Below, piece after piece: positions 1 to 11,806 of a DNA stretch of 64,000 nt (its first letter is position 1; the number at the start of each line of letters is the position of its first letter). A program made the position numbers and the translations under genes. The DNA is from Apostichopus japonicus (Eukaryota; Echinodermata; Holothuroidea; Aspidochirotida; Stichopodidae): the NCBI RefSeq assembly GCF_037975245.1, contig NC_092576.1:24076111-24140110 (forward strand). Reading direction: 5' to 3'. Below the pieces are notes generated by a model, which had not been told where the DNA came from, ran no database searches, and saw only the letters and a program-made list of their open reading frames with translations.

Positions 1-325
1 ATATTTTTGCTGTCTGTAGTATTATATTTCATTAGGTACCTTAGATGACACAGTCGCTTCAGGCAATGATTTTACCCTTTTGGTTGTTCATTTTATTGTG
101 AAGTCTTTGCTGGTGTCAATGTTTGAATACACTATTATAGGTCATTTGAGTTGATGATACCTAAGTACGAGACCTATTAGTCACCGTTTAAGAATATCTC
201 AAATATTGTAATTAACATTGAATAAGCCAATAATAATATAATATCATAATATCATACCAAAAAAGCACACATTGCTGTATCGATTGATCCATTTTTTCTT
301 CTTTATCTTCAACTCTGTGTTATAT

Positions 326-1449
326 TCAATGATCAACATTAAAATTCAAAATTACCGAAATGATATCGTCGTCTACAATATTGTTTGCACCATTTCCCTG
401 ATTCGGTTTATCGGATTTCCTGTCTGAAGGTGGTGTACTTGTTCTGCTTTCCGTTTTGGCTGCGCCTGAAACATAATTAAGTTTAGTGTTCTGTAATATA
501 CTAAACGGTGCGTTTTCTTAACGATCACTTAACAATTTAAATTGTAACTAAACAGAGCTGGCGGCGTCCACTTCTTCGAATTAGTGTCTGTGTTTTAAAA
601 AAAAAAATTGTAAGCTGTTTTTCTTTAAAGAGTAGCTTCATTTACTTTCTTTCTGCCATAAACAAGAACATAGTCACTATTTGATATTCAATATTCGACA
701 TATGCAACATTTACCATAATCTAACTTTCAAGTACACAGGCAAAAGGCTAAAGTAGGTAAGTTTGGATCCAATGACTATATTTCGCGACTCATTACATGA
801 CATGTTTCTTGTCAACTGTGCTGGTGCAATGACCTTATCTCACTTCATTCACAAACTTTACTAGGGAAATGTAATGTAAGAACTTTGTAAAGTTATTAAC
901 ATCAACAAGATTAGGTGGTAGAAGGGAAGGGAAGGGTTAGGGGAAGGTAAGAAGAACCTAGTTATATGCCGGGAGGGTCTGCAACATCTACTCTGTTCTT
1001 ATATTATTTAAACGTTTATTTGTTCCTATCTAGCTACTATCGTTTTGGAAAAGAAACAAAACAATAATCAGATGTAACTTAGAAATCAGTGCAGTGTCTA
1101 CTGCCAGATAAAACAAAACTGATGGCGACAACTTACCACACCAGAAAAAAAACGTCAATCAATTACCTTTCTGATATTTGTCTTTGTATTTTTTCAATAA
1201 GTCGGAACCTTGGTTTAAGTTTCTCTTTTCGAGGAGATCCAGTAATGGGTCAACGTTTTGAGGATCTATCGAAAGATCTTGCGACATCATGTCGAAGAGT
1301 TCCCATCCTTCTGAAATTTTGTCCGCATCAGCTCGTGTTATTCCATATTCAAATGCCAGCGATTTAATGTGTTTCTCTGTGAGCGTTTTTCCAACATCGA
1401 CCAACACTGTCCTGAAGGCTTTCTTTTGTTCTTTGGAGGTATCGGCCAT
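326..1449 (-). CDS. Death-effector-domain (DED) protein, 5' exons
   Basis: Exon 1 is read from the ATG at 1449-1447 (MADTSKEQ) to a donor after 1167. A further in-frame ATG lies 7 codons upstream, but the inner start gives the same kind of N-terminus as the paralogue at 11.5 kb. About 85 of its residues form one DED-like helical bundle: FRTVLVDVGKTLTEKHIKSL, then a helix around ADKISEGWELFDMM, then DPLLDLLEKRNL and a charged last helix. DEDs are homotypic adaptor domains of caspase-8/FADD-type signalling. Exon 1 ends in phase 1. Exon 2 (465-356) has a good acceptor, keeps frame and encodes a Ser/Pro/Asp/Asn-rich linker (TPPSDRKSDKPNQGN). It then either reads to TGA at 328-326 or splices at 356 (GTAATT) to an exon outside the window. 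The protein may therefore be a short DED-plus-tail molecule or the start of a larger one. DED identity is from pattern, not search. Confidence 0.62.
1167..1449 (-). CDS. Exon 1 of the left DED gene (DED domain)
   Basis: This exon holds the whole DED and ends CAGAAAG followed by GTAATT (phase 1). Its length and phase match the first exon of the second DED gene at 11530, so the two are paralogues. Confidence 0.62.
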
Positions 1450-1470
1450 TCTACCGAGGATATAGGACAA

Positions 1471-2539
1471 AAAAGCAACACATGTTTAGAAAGACACAAT
1501 TTGAATTAATATAAAGGGATCCCTTGCACGACAAAAGCGAATAACATCATCATCATTATTTTTCACTTATTGTTATTCCGCGGAAGAAGTTTAGCGTACT
1601 TTATTCGAATAATACGATATCAATTGTCATTCCACGCAATTTGATATCACTTTTCTTCCCTCCTTCAACATCACTTACACTCAACATGCCCACATCTGTC
1701 GTTGATTGTGTTAATTATGACACAATAGACGATTGGAGGCATTCATTCCCCCTTCAGAAGAAATACTGTAAACAGCAATTTAAGATTATGTTGGTGAATA
1801 AAACCGCTAGATTTAAACATGTGCTAGACTATAGGTTTCCCAGTTCATCCGAAATTAGAACTGGATATGATATGATATAATGTATACGTCTAAACCATAA
1901 GCCACGCATGTACACCAAATACGTTGTGTAATTTAAAACGTTGTATGAATAAAGGGAGATAACAATGCATAATTCCTATAGTTCAGGGCATCAGTAAAGT
2001 GCACTTCTTTGTCCTCCACTCGAGCATAGAGGAAGAAACCTTACGTAGACGCAGTAGGCAATCAATGAAGTAAATATTAAACATGATATTACAGTGGGTA
2101 AGTTATGTTTATAAAGTTAGAAACAAAGTTAGAATGATAAGTAGCACTGTCAATTTGATAGGATTGGTTGTTGGTCAACACACATTGTATGGTGTATTTG
2201 TTATTATTCAGACTAAAAGTTTACGTCAATGTATGCATTTAAACAGAGATGGAGACTTGAAGACTTCATGTGAAATGCATCACTCTATTTCAACAAAAAC
2301 TAAAACCAAAAACGAAATATCTCAGAGTGCAACGCAACCCAAGCCAAATACTCGTACGAGAATCCACAATTATATGTACTGTATAGTCCTTAAGTGAACT
2401 TATATATTATTTCATTCTGCCTGAGGGTATTTATGACTCATTTCCCATCAGCATAATATTGGAAAGGAAACATTGACACACAATCAGAGGGCGCGCTGAT
2501 ATATTAAGAACAGTACAAACAATAAGAACAATATGAACA
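1471..2539. other. Intergenic DNA, nothing recognised
   Basis: Short ORFs on the plus strand here have no domain pattern and no convincing splice context. This is 5' flank of the minus-strand DED gene and probably holds its promoter, but I see no specific element. Confidence 0.4.
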
Positions 2540-3264
2540 TTATTTATATTAAAGAATTTAACAAACCCAAATTAGGATATTTAACAGGATCAATATCCAT
2601 CCGAGTGTTATTTTCCACCCAAACCATCCTAGTCTTTAGAAAATTACCACTAACAACCACAATATTCTCCATACTTCAGATAGACACCAACGAGCCGTCC
2701 CCGAAAAACAAGCAATCATTGCCTACAGACGTTCACGCAACCTGTAAGGGATCTTCTTGTGCGTGCTGCTGTCTCACCTCTCACTTCTAACCTTACACCC
2801 ATTCAGCAAGGTACTTGTAAATTTGATCGTATATCGAAATACATCGTCTGTAGCCACCATATTGTTGAATCCAAATCCATCACCAACCACATCACCCAAC
2901 TCACATACAAGATTAAGAGTCACATCCCTTGCACAACCTTATGTCATCTATATGATCTCTTGTATCGTTTACGGCATCCAGTATGTTGGTGAAACCTAAA
3001 CCACCATCAAGAAGCGATTCTATGGTAACAGATCCACAGTCAACACCATGAAGACTGAGACCTCAGTTGGAGAACACTATAACCTTCCCAATAATACTAT
3101 TTAATAACATATCCCTACAGGGTTTTGGATCCTTAGGTAGCTGTCCTGACCTAGTACGACTCAGCAGAGAGAGACTGGATGCAACGCCTTCGCACCATTT
3201 AACCTCATTGGCTCAACATTCAGGAGGAAACACAATATACAGCGATACTAATGTAATCATACTT
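2540..3264 (+). mobile_element. Decayed Penelope-like retroelement, GIY-YIG endonuclease end
   Basis: Read across several frames, the segment gives the characteristic C-terminal part of Penelope-like elements. There is a YRRSRNL-type motif near 2725-2750, continued in another frame by a leucine-rich stretch, then a run of Cys/His residues, then VIYMISCIVYGIQYVGET at about 2940-2996. That last block fits the YxIxC..CG.QYVGET core of the GIY-YIG endonuclease. Next come KKRFYG and a ...ETSVGEHYNLP block, matching the usual 'R..GH...V..HF' end. At least two frameshifts and several stops break it, and the RT domain is missing, so it is a dead 3' fragment. Confidence 0.6.
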
Positions 3265-3933
3265 TTCCTATGTAGGTGATAGTGTACACAATGTAGCAAT
3301 ACATCAAACAGTAACAAAAATATGATATTGTGGTAGCAAACTATGTAATGCAATTGCATATACGTACCTCAATATGTCTGCAGTACCCTTGTTACGAAAT
3401 TTAAGTTAAGAAACAAACAAACTCAGTTAAAAAGAACCAGTGACCATAAACACTCCCTGACGAAATACGGACATTACAACAATTTGCTTTATAGAGGTAG
3501 TACAACGTAAGCGAGAACACACAGTATTATACAACCACGGTTTACTATGGTTTCCCGTAAACGATGACTTGCTGAACTCAATCCTTCACTACATAGATTT
3601 AATATGACGTATCCATCCGGTTTCCTGTTAACAGTGGTATTATGTAGATCGATTACTTGAAGTGACGTAATTTACATGCATTACATATAGCAATCTTGCA
3701 TAGAGAAAGTTAAGCTCATGAATTGCGGTTACAAATGCGTTTCTCTTTCTCTTTCCGATTTTGTAGGAATTATATATTTTGTCACGTGGTTTTCCCCCTT
3801 CCTTCGCTGCTCGTATATGAATACAACAGTAAAGTTTGCTTGCTCCAATTGCATTAACACACGCTCTGTATGAACGTATTTGCACACTTGAAAGTTATGA
3901 CGCATTGAGCGGTAATTGTTTGACTGCCCTCCA
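3265..3933. other. Intergenic DNA, nothing recognised
   Basis: No ORF with domain character, no RNA gene and no repeat structure was seen. Confidence 0.35.
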
Positions 3934-4540
3934 TTTAAACATACATTAGGTGGAATATAGGTTCGTTTGTCCATTACCAACGTTCACTACTTGTGAACGA
4001 GAACATTTGATTATTAAACATCTACCATATTAGTCTTCAAGTGGCTGAAATGTTAAAACTGGTCAGGTTTACTACTTAATAGTATCTCAACTTATTTTAT
4101 TTTAAATTAAATGTCAGAAAATTGAAAGATACATTCGGATTCCTTTCCAGGCTACCTCTCTGATCGGCGCAATGCTGCATTTTCCCTGCGTCATATTTCT
4201 CTTAGGACGTGTCAGTACCTATATGCCCTTCCTATTCAAAATTGTTTAACAAAGTCACGGTATCCAATACAAGTAACTATATAAGAAACGTCGAGAGCAA
4301 GGCTAAGGGCTACGCTACCCTAAAGTGAAGAAATGGCCATGTAATGATCGTTAATCGAACATGTTGCACTGTGAACACGTATCGATTATGTTAGTCGTCC
4401 ATAGAAGCTATGTAGTGATAATAACCATCGCAGAAAAAAGTATAGGCCTACGAGGCGGTGGCGTGCGTAACGAGGGGCGTGTGGGTCATAGTTCCGATCA
4501 CACCGTCTAGAATTGTTGTACATCCTGCCATTAAAGATAA
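3934..4540. repeat. 0.6 kb direct repeat, left copy
   Basis: This segment is collinear with 9018-9578. Shared blocks include GGTTCGTTTGTCCATTACC, GGCTACCTCTCTGATCG, CACGGTATCCAAT and GTGTGGGTCATAGTTCCGAT. Both copies end at CATTAAAGATAA. The copies differ by substitutions and small indels, so this is an old duplication. The ends do not begin TG or end CA, so an LTR reading is not supported. Confidence 0.7.
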
Positions 4541-5327
4541 AATATTGTGTCGTGAAAGAGCTTATGGTTACCTCGTTGGTAAGTAAGTTTGGTGCAAATG
4601 TGGACGTTGGCGTGTATGTCGCGATCGAAGGGTTTACGGAAACCGGGTTTACGTACTGTAGCGTGTCTTAACATTAATCATATGTGCGCTTTAGTCAACA
4701 CCAAGAAGACTTGCAGAGATATACATTACCTGTTGGAAAGAGTAACATTAACTTTCCGGATATCCTGGTCAAACGTATGTTCAGCAATAAAAAAGCGTTC
4801 TGATAGTTTTTCGTTCATCCAGCGAAAGTTCTACTTTATTACCAGTAAAACGAGGAACCAAGTTGCGCTCTACGTTGGTGTTAGAATAATCGTATTGTGA
4901 TCTTAACTAAGAAAAATCCACTCGCTCCGCAAACAATAATTCAAATCAAGACAAACCTTTACGATTTTTGTTTTACATTGTACGCTGTTATGGTACGTTC
5001 AGTAGCTACACTTTAAGAACCTCACCCTGTATACATATACAATATTATGAATGTAACGTTACCAGGGCGTCGCCATCTTAGCTGAAACAGAGGACGCTCT
5101 CCCAGAACATAATCGAAATCTCGTGTATGTGAGCCCCCTTCGTTTAACTGGCCCCTAGAATTTATCTCTTAAGTATTACATTCTTTAAAATATTAATGTC
5201 ACATTGACCATGAAGTAAACCCTGTAGAATATTTAAAAAGATACAGCTCCATTGAAACAAGTTAAATATAAGTATATGAAACCCACAATATGTCTACTCA
5301 ACATTACGCTAGCCTATGGCTCCCCTC
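4541..5327. other. Intergenic DNA, nothing recognised
   Basis: Only short, uncharacteristic ORFs lie here. Confidence 0.35.
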
Positions 5328-6562
5328 TCCCGGCAGCGATTTTCTTTTCCCAAACAGGTTTGCAATTACGGAGTTTTCAGCCAATCAGATTGCTCGTGAC
5401 GTCAGCATCAATAATGACCATCGCTTGGAAGTTCGAAGACATATACTGAGTTACCGCACTGACACTTGATCGAGTCTAGTAAAGGGGTTTCCCTTCAAAC
5501 GCCCTAACTTTACTTTTAATCCTTGGATTACATGTTGACCTCACTTATGATACATACGCTACATTATATTTAGTTCGTGTTTACGTTATCCACGATTCGT
5601 GAGCCGTTCTATTGAAATCAGAATTAGTTTCGTGGAATGGGTAGGCCTACACTAAAACCAACTTCACGACGCGAGTTCACGAGTCTTGAGTGAATATACG
5701 TAAAACAGTATAGTGTATATGAGATATATTTCCGTCACTGCACTGTGTGCAGAGTTTAATGCTTGGATTACATGTTGACCTCACTTATGATACATACGCT
5801 ACATTATATTTGGTTCGTGTTTACGTTATCCACGATTCGTGAGCCGTTCTATTGAAATCAGAATTAGTTTCGTGGAATGGGTAGGCCTACACTAAAAGCA
5901 ACTTCACGACGCGAGTTCACGAGTCTTGAGTGAATATACGCAAAACAGTATAGTGTATAGTGTGATATATTTCCGTCACTGCACTGTGTGCAGAGTTTAG
6001 TGCGTGGATTACATGTTGACCTCACTTATGATACATACGCTACATTATATTTGGTTCGTGTTTACGTTATCCACGATTCGTGAGCCGTTCTATTGAAATC
6101 AGAATTCGTTTCGTGGAATGGGTAAGCCTACACTAAAAGCAACTTCACGACGCGAGTTCACGAGTCTTGAGTGAGTATACGCAAAACAGTATAGTGTATA
6201 GTATGCACTGTGTACAGAGTTATAATTCATATAGGCCTACAGCGCATATGTGATGCACCCTGTACGAAACTTTCACTGTGCGATGTTATCGATTAATGCC
6301 TTCATAGAAAACCTCGATCAAAGTAGATCATACAATACTAGTGTGCTAAATATGTCTAAACCAATTCCAAACATATCTAAATATACGAACGAAAAGCTAC
6401 GGGTAATTTTGAACGGGTATATCTTTGTTACAACAAATGGACGCAGAACCTCGAAGTGAAGGTCTATGGTGATGACGTAACTTTACCGACCAATCATGAA
6501 CGACTATTTACGCACACTTGCAAACCTGTTTGGGAAAAAAATTCTCCTCCCGGCATAATTTG
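5328..6562. mobile_element. Possible non-autonomous element: inverted repeats around a tandem array
   Basis: The left arm (about 5328-5450) contains CCCAAACAGGTTTGCAA. The right arm (about 6440-6562) contains the same word as TTGCAAACCTGTTTGGG, followed by a CTCCCGGCA block that mirrors the CCCGGCA on the left. Similarity is patchy over roughly 120 bp per arm (shared TGACGTCA/TTACGTCA region, GAAGTTCG/CGAAC). Three 240 bp direct repeats lie between the arms. No transposase and no clear target duplication were found, so the class is unknown. Confidence 0.45.
5522..6226. repeat. Three-copy tandem repeat, unit about 240 bp
   Basis: The unit begins TTGGATTACATGTTGACC and recurs at about 5523, 5763 and 6005. 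It contains CCACGATTCGTGAGCCG and GTGGAATGGGTA. Copies 1 and 2 are nearly identical, and copy 3 is shortened at its end. The high identity suggests recent expansion or homogenisation. Confidence 0.9.
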
Positions 6563-9017
6563 TACAGTCGGATAGCGGACCCTAGCCAAGTTTTACAAAC
6601 ACGAAAATGGTCGATAATATTTAATATAATATTAAGTCCCTGAATAACTCCAATTATACAAGGATTTAACAGGTTAAAAAATGATTACTTACCTCCAAGC
6701 GTCAACGATGGGAGAGTTTCAGTGCATCACATGCTACGTTATAACTTATACAAAAACTTTGATAATACTATTGATGTTTTCAGAGTAGCAGTAAAATATA
6801 GAGTGGGCACGCTAACTGAGCTAAATCCCAGCTGATTATTGCCATATACACATGGACCCCTTGTTCGAGCCGGAAGTGTCTTATGGCTACTTGCCATGGA
6901 ACGCACGGATTCCCTCGCATGTAAATCTTAATATGTATCATATGGAAAGGTGGCGATCATTTGATCCGTGCATAGTCGACCTCGGGCCTTAAGTGTGTGT
7001 TTTATACCTTCCAAAACGACCGTATCGCGATCTTTTTAAAAAAATCAATGTACCGATATCATTTACTGATATAGGCTAAAACAAATTACAGTAGTTTAAA
7101 CATTTCTCTTTCATAATCTTTTAACAAATCATCATTAATCTGAACTTTACTGTATGTCGTTTTCCGATTGAAAAAGTTTAAATTTTTAGTCCAGTCGGAT
7201 TTATGTGCTTGCATATTCGTTTATTCTACAAAGACGCTAACTTCAAACTACTCGAATTCTCAGACCGTTTGATCAAACTGCATGGCTAAACTTGCGCAAC
7301 TAACTTCAAATTCTGTTCTTTCATATTATATAAGGCTATTTCTGATTGGTTAATGTTCACTGTATGTCTTTTTTCCATCGAATGAAAGTTTCCGTTAGAA
7401 ATTTTTCTTCGAAAACCTCATTATAACGCCTCATTATTTATTCATGAGCTACGTCACGAATCAGCTTGTGTATCAACAACATTCTCACTGATGCTTCGTC
7501 CGACAATCGTATTGTGATTTCTGAGGTGATTTTCGAGATTTGGGTGGTAATATGCAATGAAATAAGATGACGACATTGCAATAAACATAAATTAACAAGT
7601 TGAGAATCCTATTTCATAGTTTCTTTTGAAATAGGATGCATATAGTGATATAAATTGCCCACGTAAACGTTTGTAGCGAACGTACAGGCCTACCGTGCTT
7701 TATGTATTAATGCATATGGTTTCGTACAGTTAGGTTAACACTCGTATGTACGTAGGCTAAAGCTATCGCTAGGACTATCACTGGTTGTTTGTTTGGAAGA
7801 TACCACTGTAAGTGGGTAACTCCATGTACCCCAGTTAATTAAGTCAAATACATGAGTTTGCCTAATAAATGTTATTTTCTCAAGTTCGATTAAAAGGTGT
7901 GCAGACAAATAAATGTATAAACACAACGTCATGTCTCAGTGTTCGTTTACATTCACTGCTATAATTATTTTAGCATCAATTCATTTAGAAACAAATACAA
8001 TCCCCATGTCGGTAATGAAACAGTCCGCCTGTCAATATGCATATTCATACCGGTGACTCATAACATCGGCGGATTTTAGTCTGTGTAGCTTTGTAGAGCA
8101 AATGCTCTTTTATAGCCTAAACTTTTCCATATGCTTTATGGCAGAAATTGCTGTTCGTCAGCGACTCTATTACAACTGACTACCCCCAACATATACTGAT
8201 ATATACCACAAGAAGTATATAATAGCCTTAATGTAAACAAGATGTCCGGCTTTCGTTTCATGGACTTTACTCTCTTTCATTTTTAGTTTCAGTTTGCTGT
8301 GGCAGGCATTCGTTCACACTGGCAAGGCTTGTTTTACCATATATCGTTGCTATATACACGCATTACAGCACGTGTCGCATGACAAAGATGGTCACCATCA
8401 AGACACTTTACATTCAACTGTTCAGTAGAGAATAAGGAAGTATTAGGTAAGCCACTTTTGACAACAAGTTCTTCCATATCGTTTTTTGTAAGGTGCCATT
8501 GAATGTATGTTTACGTGCAATAATGAGCACCATATAAGTGTTATAATTATTATAACTATTAATTATTATATCATTTACATCATTGAAAAGTAACCCGCGG
8601 ATTATTTTTGACAGACTGAGTAAGAGTCAGTCGTAGCTAAAAGCATTGTTCGATTCACCTATGCAACCACATAATATGACCGGGATAATATTACGAATGA
8701 GCCATTGAAGCAATATATTTTGAAAAGTCTTGAGATTATGCCTATGCTAACTCATATATTACATTTATCGTCTAATATAAGGCCTATGGTAACTCATACA
8801 TAACGTCTGACGTCTAATATTAACACAGTAGTTTGCAAGTTTATCATATAAAGTAGCTGTTACAAAGCTCACTGAAGATGAAATGGAATGTTTCATTGTA
8901 TCATTTGGAAACCTGTGAAGTGCAGACCAAACTTTATGATGACAATAAGCAATGTTACAAAAACAATGTAACAAAGTACATTTTGAGTACCGCATCTTCT
9001 CTAACGGTAACTAGCCG
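6563..9017. other. 2.5 kb intergenic stretch, nothing recognised
   Basis: AT-rich DNA. The ORFs on either strand are short and look random. No repeat unit, tRNA or splice-flanked coding block could be supported. Confidence 0.35.
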
Positions 9018-9578
9018 TTTAAACATACTTTATGTGGAATGTAGGTTCGTTTGTCCATTACCAGTGTAAACGTGTACTAACTGTGAACGAGAACATTTGA
9101 TTATTAACAGCTACCGTATTAGTCTGCAAGTGGCTAAACTGTTAAACATGGTCTAGTTTACTACTTAATATTATCTAAACCTTTTTTCAATTGTCAGAAA
9201 ATTGAGAGATAATTCGTATTCCTTTGCAGGCTACCTCTCTGATCGTCGCAAGACTGCATTTTAAGTACGCAGTATTTCTCTTAGGAGATGTTTAACAAAG
9301 TCACGGTATCCAATGAAAGTAAATATATAAGAAACGTCGAAAGTAATGCTAAGGACTACGCTACACTAAAGTGAAGAAATGGACACGTAGTGAACGTTTA
9401 TTGAACTGTGTGCATTGTGTAAACGTATCCATTACGTTAGTCGTCCATAGATGCAATGTACTGATAATAATCAGTGCAGAAAAAAATACGAGGCGGTGGC
9501 ATGAGTAACGAAGGGCGTGTGGGTCATAGTTCCGATCACACCGTCTAGGATTGTTGTACATCCTGTCATTAAAGATAA
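9018..9578. repeat. 0.6 kb direct repeat, right copy
   Basis: Same orientation and block order as 3934-4540, about 5.08 kb apart, with several small deletions relative to the left copy. The DNA between the two copies has no gag/pol-like coding. Confidence 0.7.
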
Positions 9579-9809
9579 GCTGGTCGGGTATTACGGGATA
9601 TTTGAGTGATTGGACATCTTATAAGATATCTGTGTGGATCGTTTGTATCGTGTACTGCATTTATTACCCTACCTGATATGATTTAAGCTTCATGTACTAG
9701 CACATAACTCAGTCATTAAGACATAATTGATATCTTCAAATTCAAGATATATTATATGAGAGTAATCAATCACATGCGATACTGTAACCAATCGACAAGT
9801 TCCTCTATT

Positions 9810-11478
9810 CAGTGGCGTAGCCAGACTTTTCCATCTGGGGGGGGGCAAAGGGGGGGGGGGGGCGAAGGGTCTGATTGGTGGGGCAGACTAAGCTAGTACA
9901 AAAGACATACCAAACAGTTTGCATGACAAACTGTGGCAAATTGGGTATTGTGTCAGCAATGTAGGGTACAGATGGTCACTCTAGTTAGCTGACGTTTTAT
10001 GTTATTTCCACATAGGTTTTATTAACGATAAAACAGATCACTAAAAAAGTCATCGATAATTCTTTAAAAATCTGAATAGACTATGATCTTTCTGTCAGTA
10101 TTCAAAGATGATCAGCATGATATCTGACTTGCCTGGGAGTGTAACCACCCCCCCCCCCAATCAACAAAAAATGTTATCATTCCCCCTTCGGGCCCTTCTT
10201 TTGCACTTTCTAGGGCTCACTCAAACAGTCTAACGAAGCTTAATTCGCCTATTCTGATGACTGTCTGCGAACTTATCAACGAATTTCGCGCCCTATTTAC
10301 AAGGTGACCATATTTTCGTGACTGAAATCGGGGACATTTATTGCGTGACTGATATGGGGGAGGGGTTTCCTTTGGAAAATTTTTAAGTGCCTAAGGTGCT
10401 TAGATGTAAAATGGTGATACTTTGAAGCACTTTTTAAACCAATTTTATTTAAAAAAATGTAGCTTTTTCTTAAATGAAATCCACTTACTTTACGTGGTTC
10501 TTTGAGAGCTTGTGATTTGCTCATGCTCACACTATAAGTGTCGTTGTGTCGCCGTAGTTGCCATTTATACGGTCGAAAGAGTGCTAGGCTAGATCGATCA
10601 ATATTTTTAACAGTGTTTCCCCTTACACTGGCCCACCTGAAATACTGGTTATAAGTTCCGTTCTGCAACTGCACACTTGACTAAATTTTATTTTTTACAA
10701 TTATTTCACTAATAATGTGGGATATTTTCGAAATTCCTGAACATTTTGACGAATCGGGGACACTTGTTCATCGGGGACAGCACACTGTAATCGGGGACTG
10801 TCCCCGAAAATCGGGGACGTCTGGTCACCTTGGGCCTATGAGCTCACTACGGAAACACAAACGTATATAGACTACTAGGCTGTTCTGTGTTGAATGTACC
10901 TAACCCAAGAAACACATCGCGATTGGTCGCGTAGGCGTAGCAAAACATGTTGTAAGTTTCAGTCAAAATGCAAATTGTTTCTAAATACTGTGATATTCAT
11001 TCTGCCATACACTTCACTCACGTGTGAATCATTTCGGAACACAATCCAGGGATCAGGGATAACCTTGTGAACATAAACTGAACATAGCCTCCGCTTGTGA
11101 GTGCCGCGGAGACCGTTTAATTAAATCGCCAACCCGTTTCCACATTTGACAATACAGAGACAGTGGCATTCTTTGCGCTGTTGCTTGGGTCAAATTATTT
11201 TTCAAGGCAATGTTCCCATGGAAGTGATTTTTATTTTGGCCACCCAATTTCGCAGATAGAGAATTAGGTAAAAGGTAAAGAATAAAAATTGCATAAAAAC
11301 CATGGTAATATGCACATAGGCCCAGCAACATATTTAGTGTGCATTCAAGTTTTTTTTTTCTCAGTCAATAATTCCATTGGGGGGGGGGGGGGCAAGTGGG
11401 GGGGGGGCGAGCATTTCAACTGGGGGGCTCCCGCCCCCTGCCCCCCCCCCCCCCCCCCCCCCGCTGGCTACGCCACTG
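9810..11478. mobile_element. Non-autonomous hAT-like DNA transposon
   Basis: The left end CAGTGGCGTAGCCAG (9810) is the exact inverse of the right end CTGGCTACGCCACTG (to 11478). Both ends are flanked by the same 8 bp, CCTCTATT (9802-9809 and 11479-11486). Eight-base duplications and CAG...CTG termini are typical of hAT elements. Long G and C homopolymer runs lie just inside each end. No transposase ORF is present, so mobility would have been in trans. The right end is about 50 bp upstream of the DED ATG at 11530. Confidence 0.88.
10300..10832. mobile_element. Small DNA transposon nested in the hAT-like element
   Basis: Termini CAAGGTGACCA (10300) and TGGTCACCTTG (to 10832) are inverted repeats. 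The interior shows repeated TCGGGGAC words near both ends (10328-10335 and 10756-10817). The flanks do not show a clean target duplication, so boundaries and class (hAT-like by terminus) are tentative. Confidence 0.55.
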
Positions 11479-11529
11479 CCTCTATTACAAACACTGGTGC
11501 CGTTTTTGATTTTGTAACTTTATCACAGG

Positions 11530-11806
11530 ATGGCGGAAAACCAAAAGAGCATGTTTCATACTGCTTTAGTCGACGTTGCAAAGACGCTTTCTAAGAAAGA
11601 CGTGAAATGGTTATGTTATGAAATAAGTGATATTCCGCGTTCGGATGCAGACCAGATTGAAGACGGGATACAACTCTTTGACAAACTCGAGGCGATGTGT
11701 TTCATCACTCCTGGCAATACTGATCCGCTAATTAATCTCCTCGATAAACGACAACTAACCCAGGGCTCAATGATCTTAACGAAGTACAAGGAAGAACATA
11801 TACCAC
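11530..11806 (+). CDS. Second DED gene, exon 1
   Basis: The ATG at 11530 opens a frame of about 92 residues that is a DED by the same pattern as the left gene: FHTALVDVAKTLSKKDVKWL, then DADQIEDGIQLFDKLEAM, DPLINLLDKRQL and a final lysine-rich helix. It ends CCAC followed by GTAAGC at 11807, phase 1, so the coding continues downstream. No confident second exon was found. One weak candidate (13267-13305) would add HDEVGSSNWKQFGR, which resembles the first helices of a death domain and would make a FADD-like DED-death-domain order, but later helices were not located. The hAT-like insertion immediately upstream means promoter and 5' UTR may include transposon sequence. Confidence 0.62.

Noticed and set aside
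3934-9578. LTR retrotransposon bounded by the 0.6 kb repeats
   Set aside because: There are no TG...CA ends, no primer-binding site next to the left copy and no gag/pol remains inside.
10297-10674. 125-codon minus-strand ORF
   Set aside because: It lies wholly inside the nested transposon and shows no domain pattern.
11289-11594. Gly- and Pro-rich ORF overlapping the DED start
   Set aside because: It translates the poly-G and poly-C edge of the hAT-like element, in a different frame from the DED.
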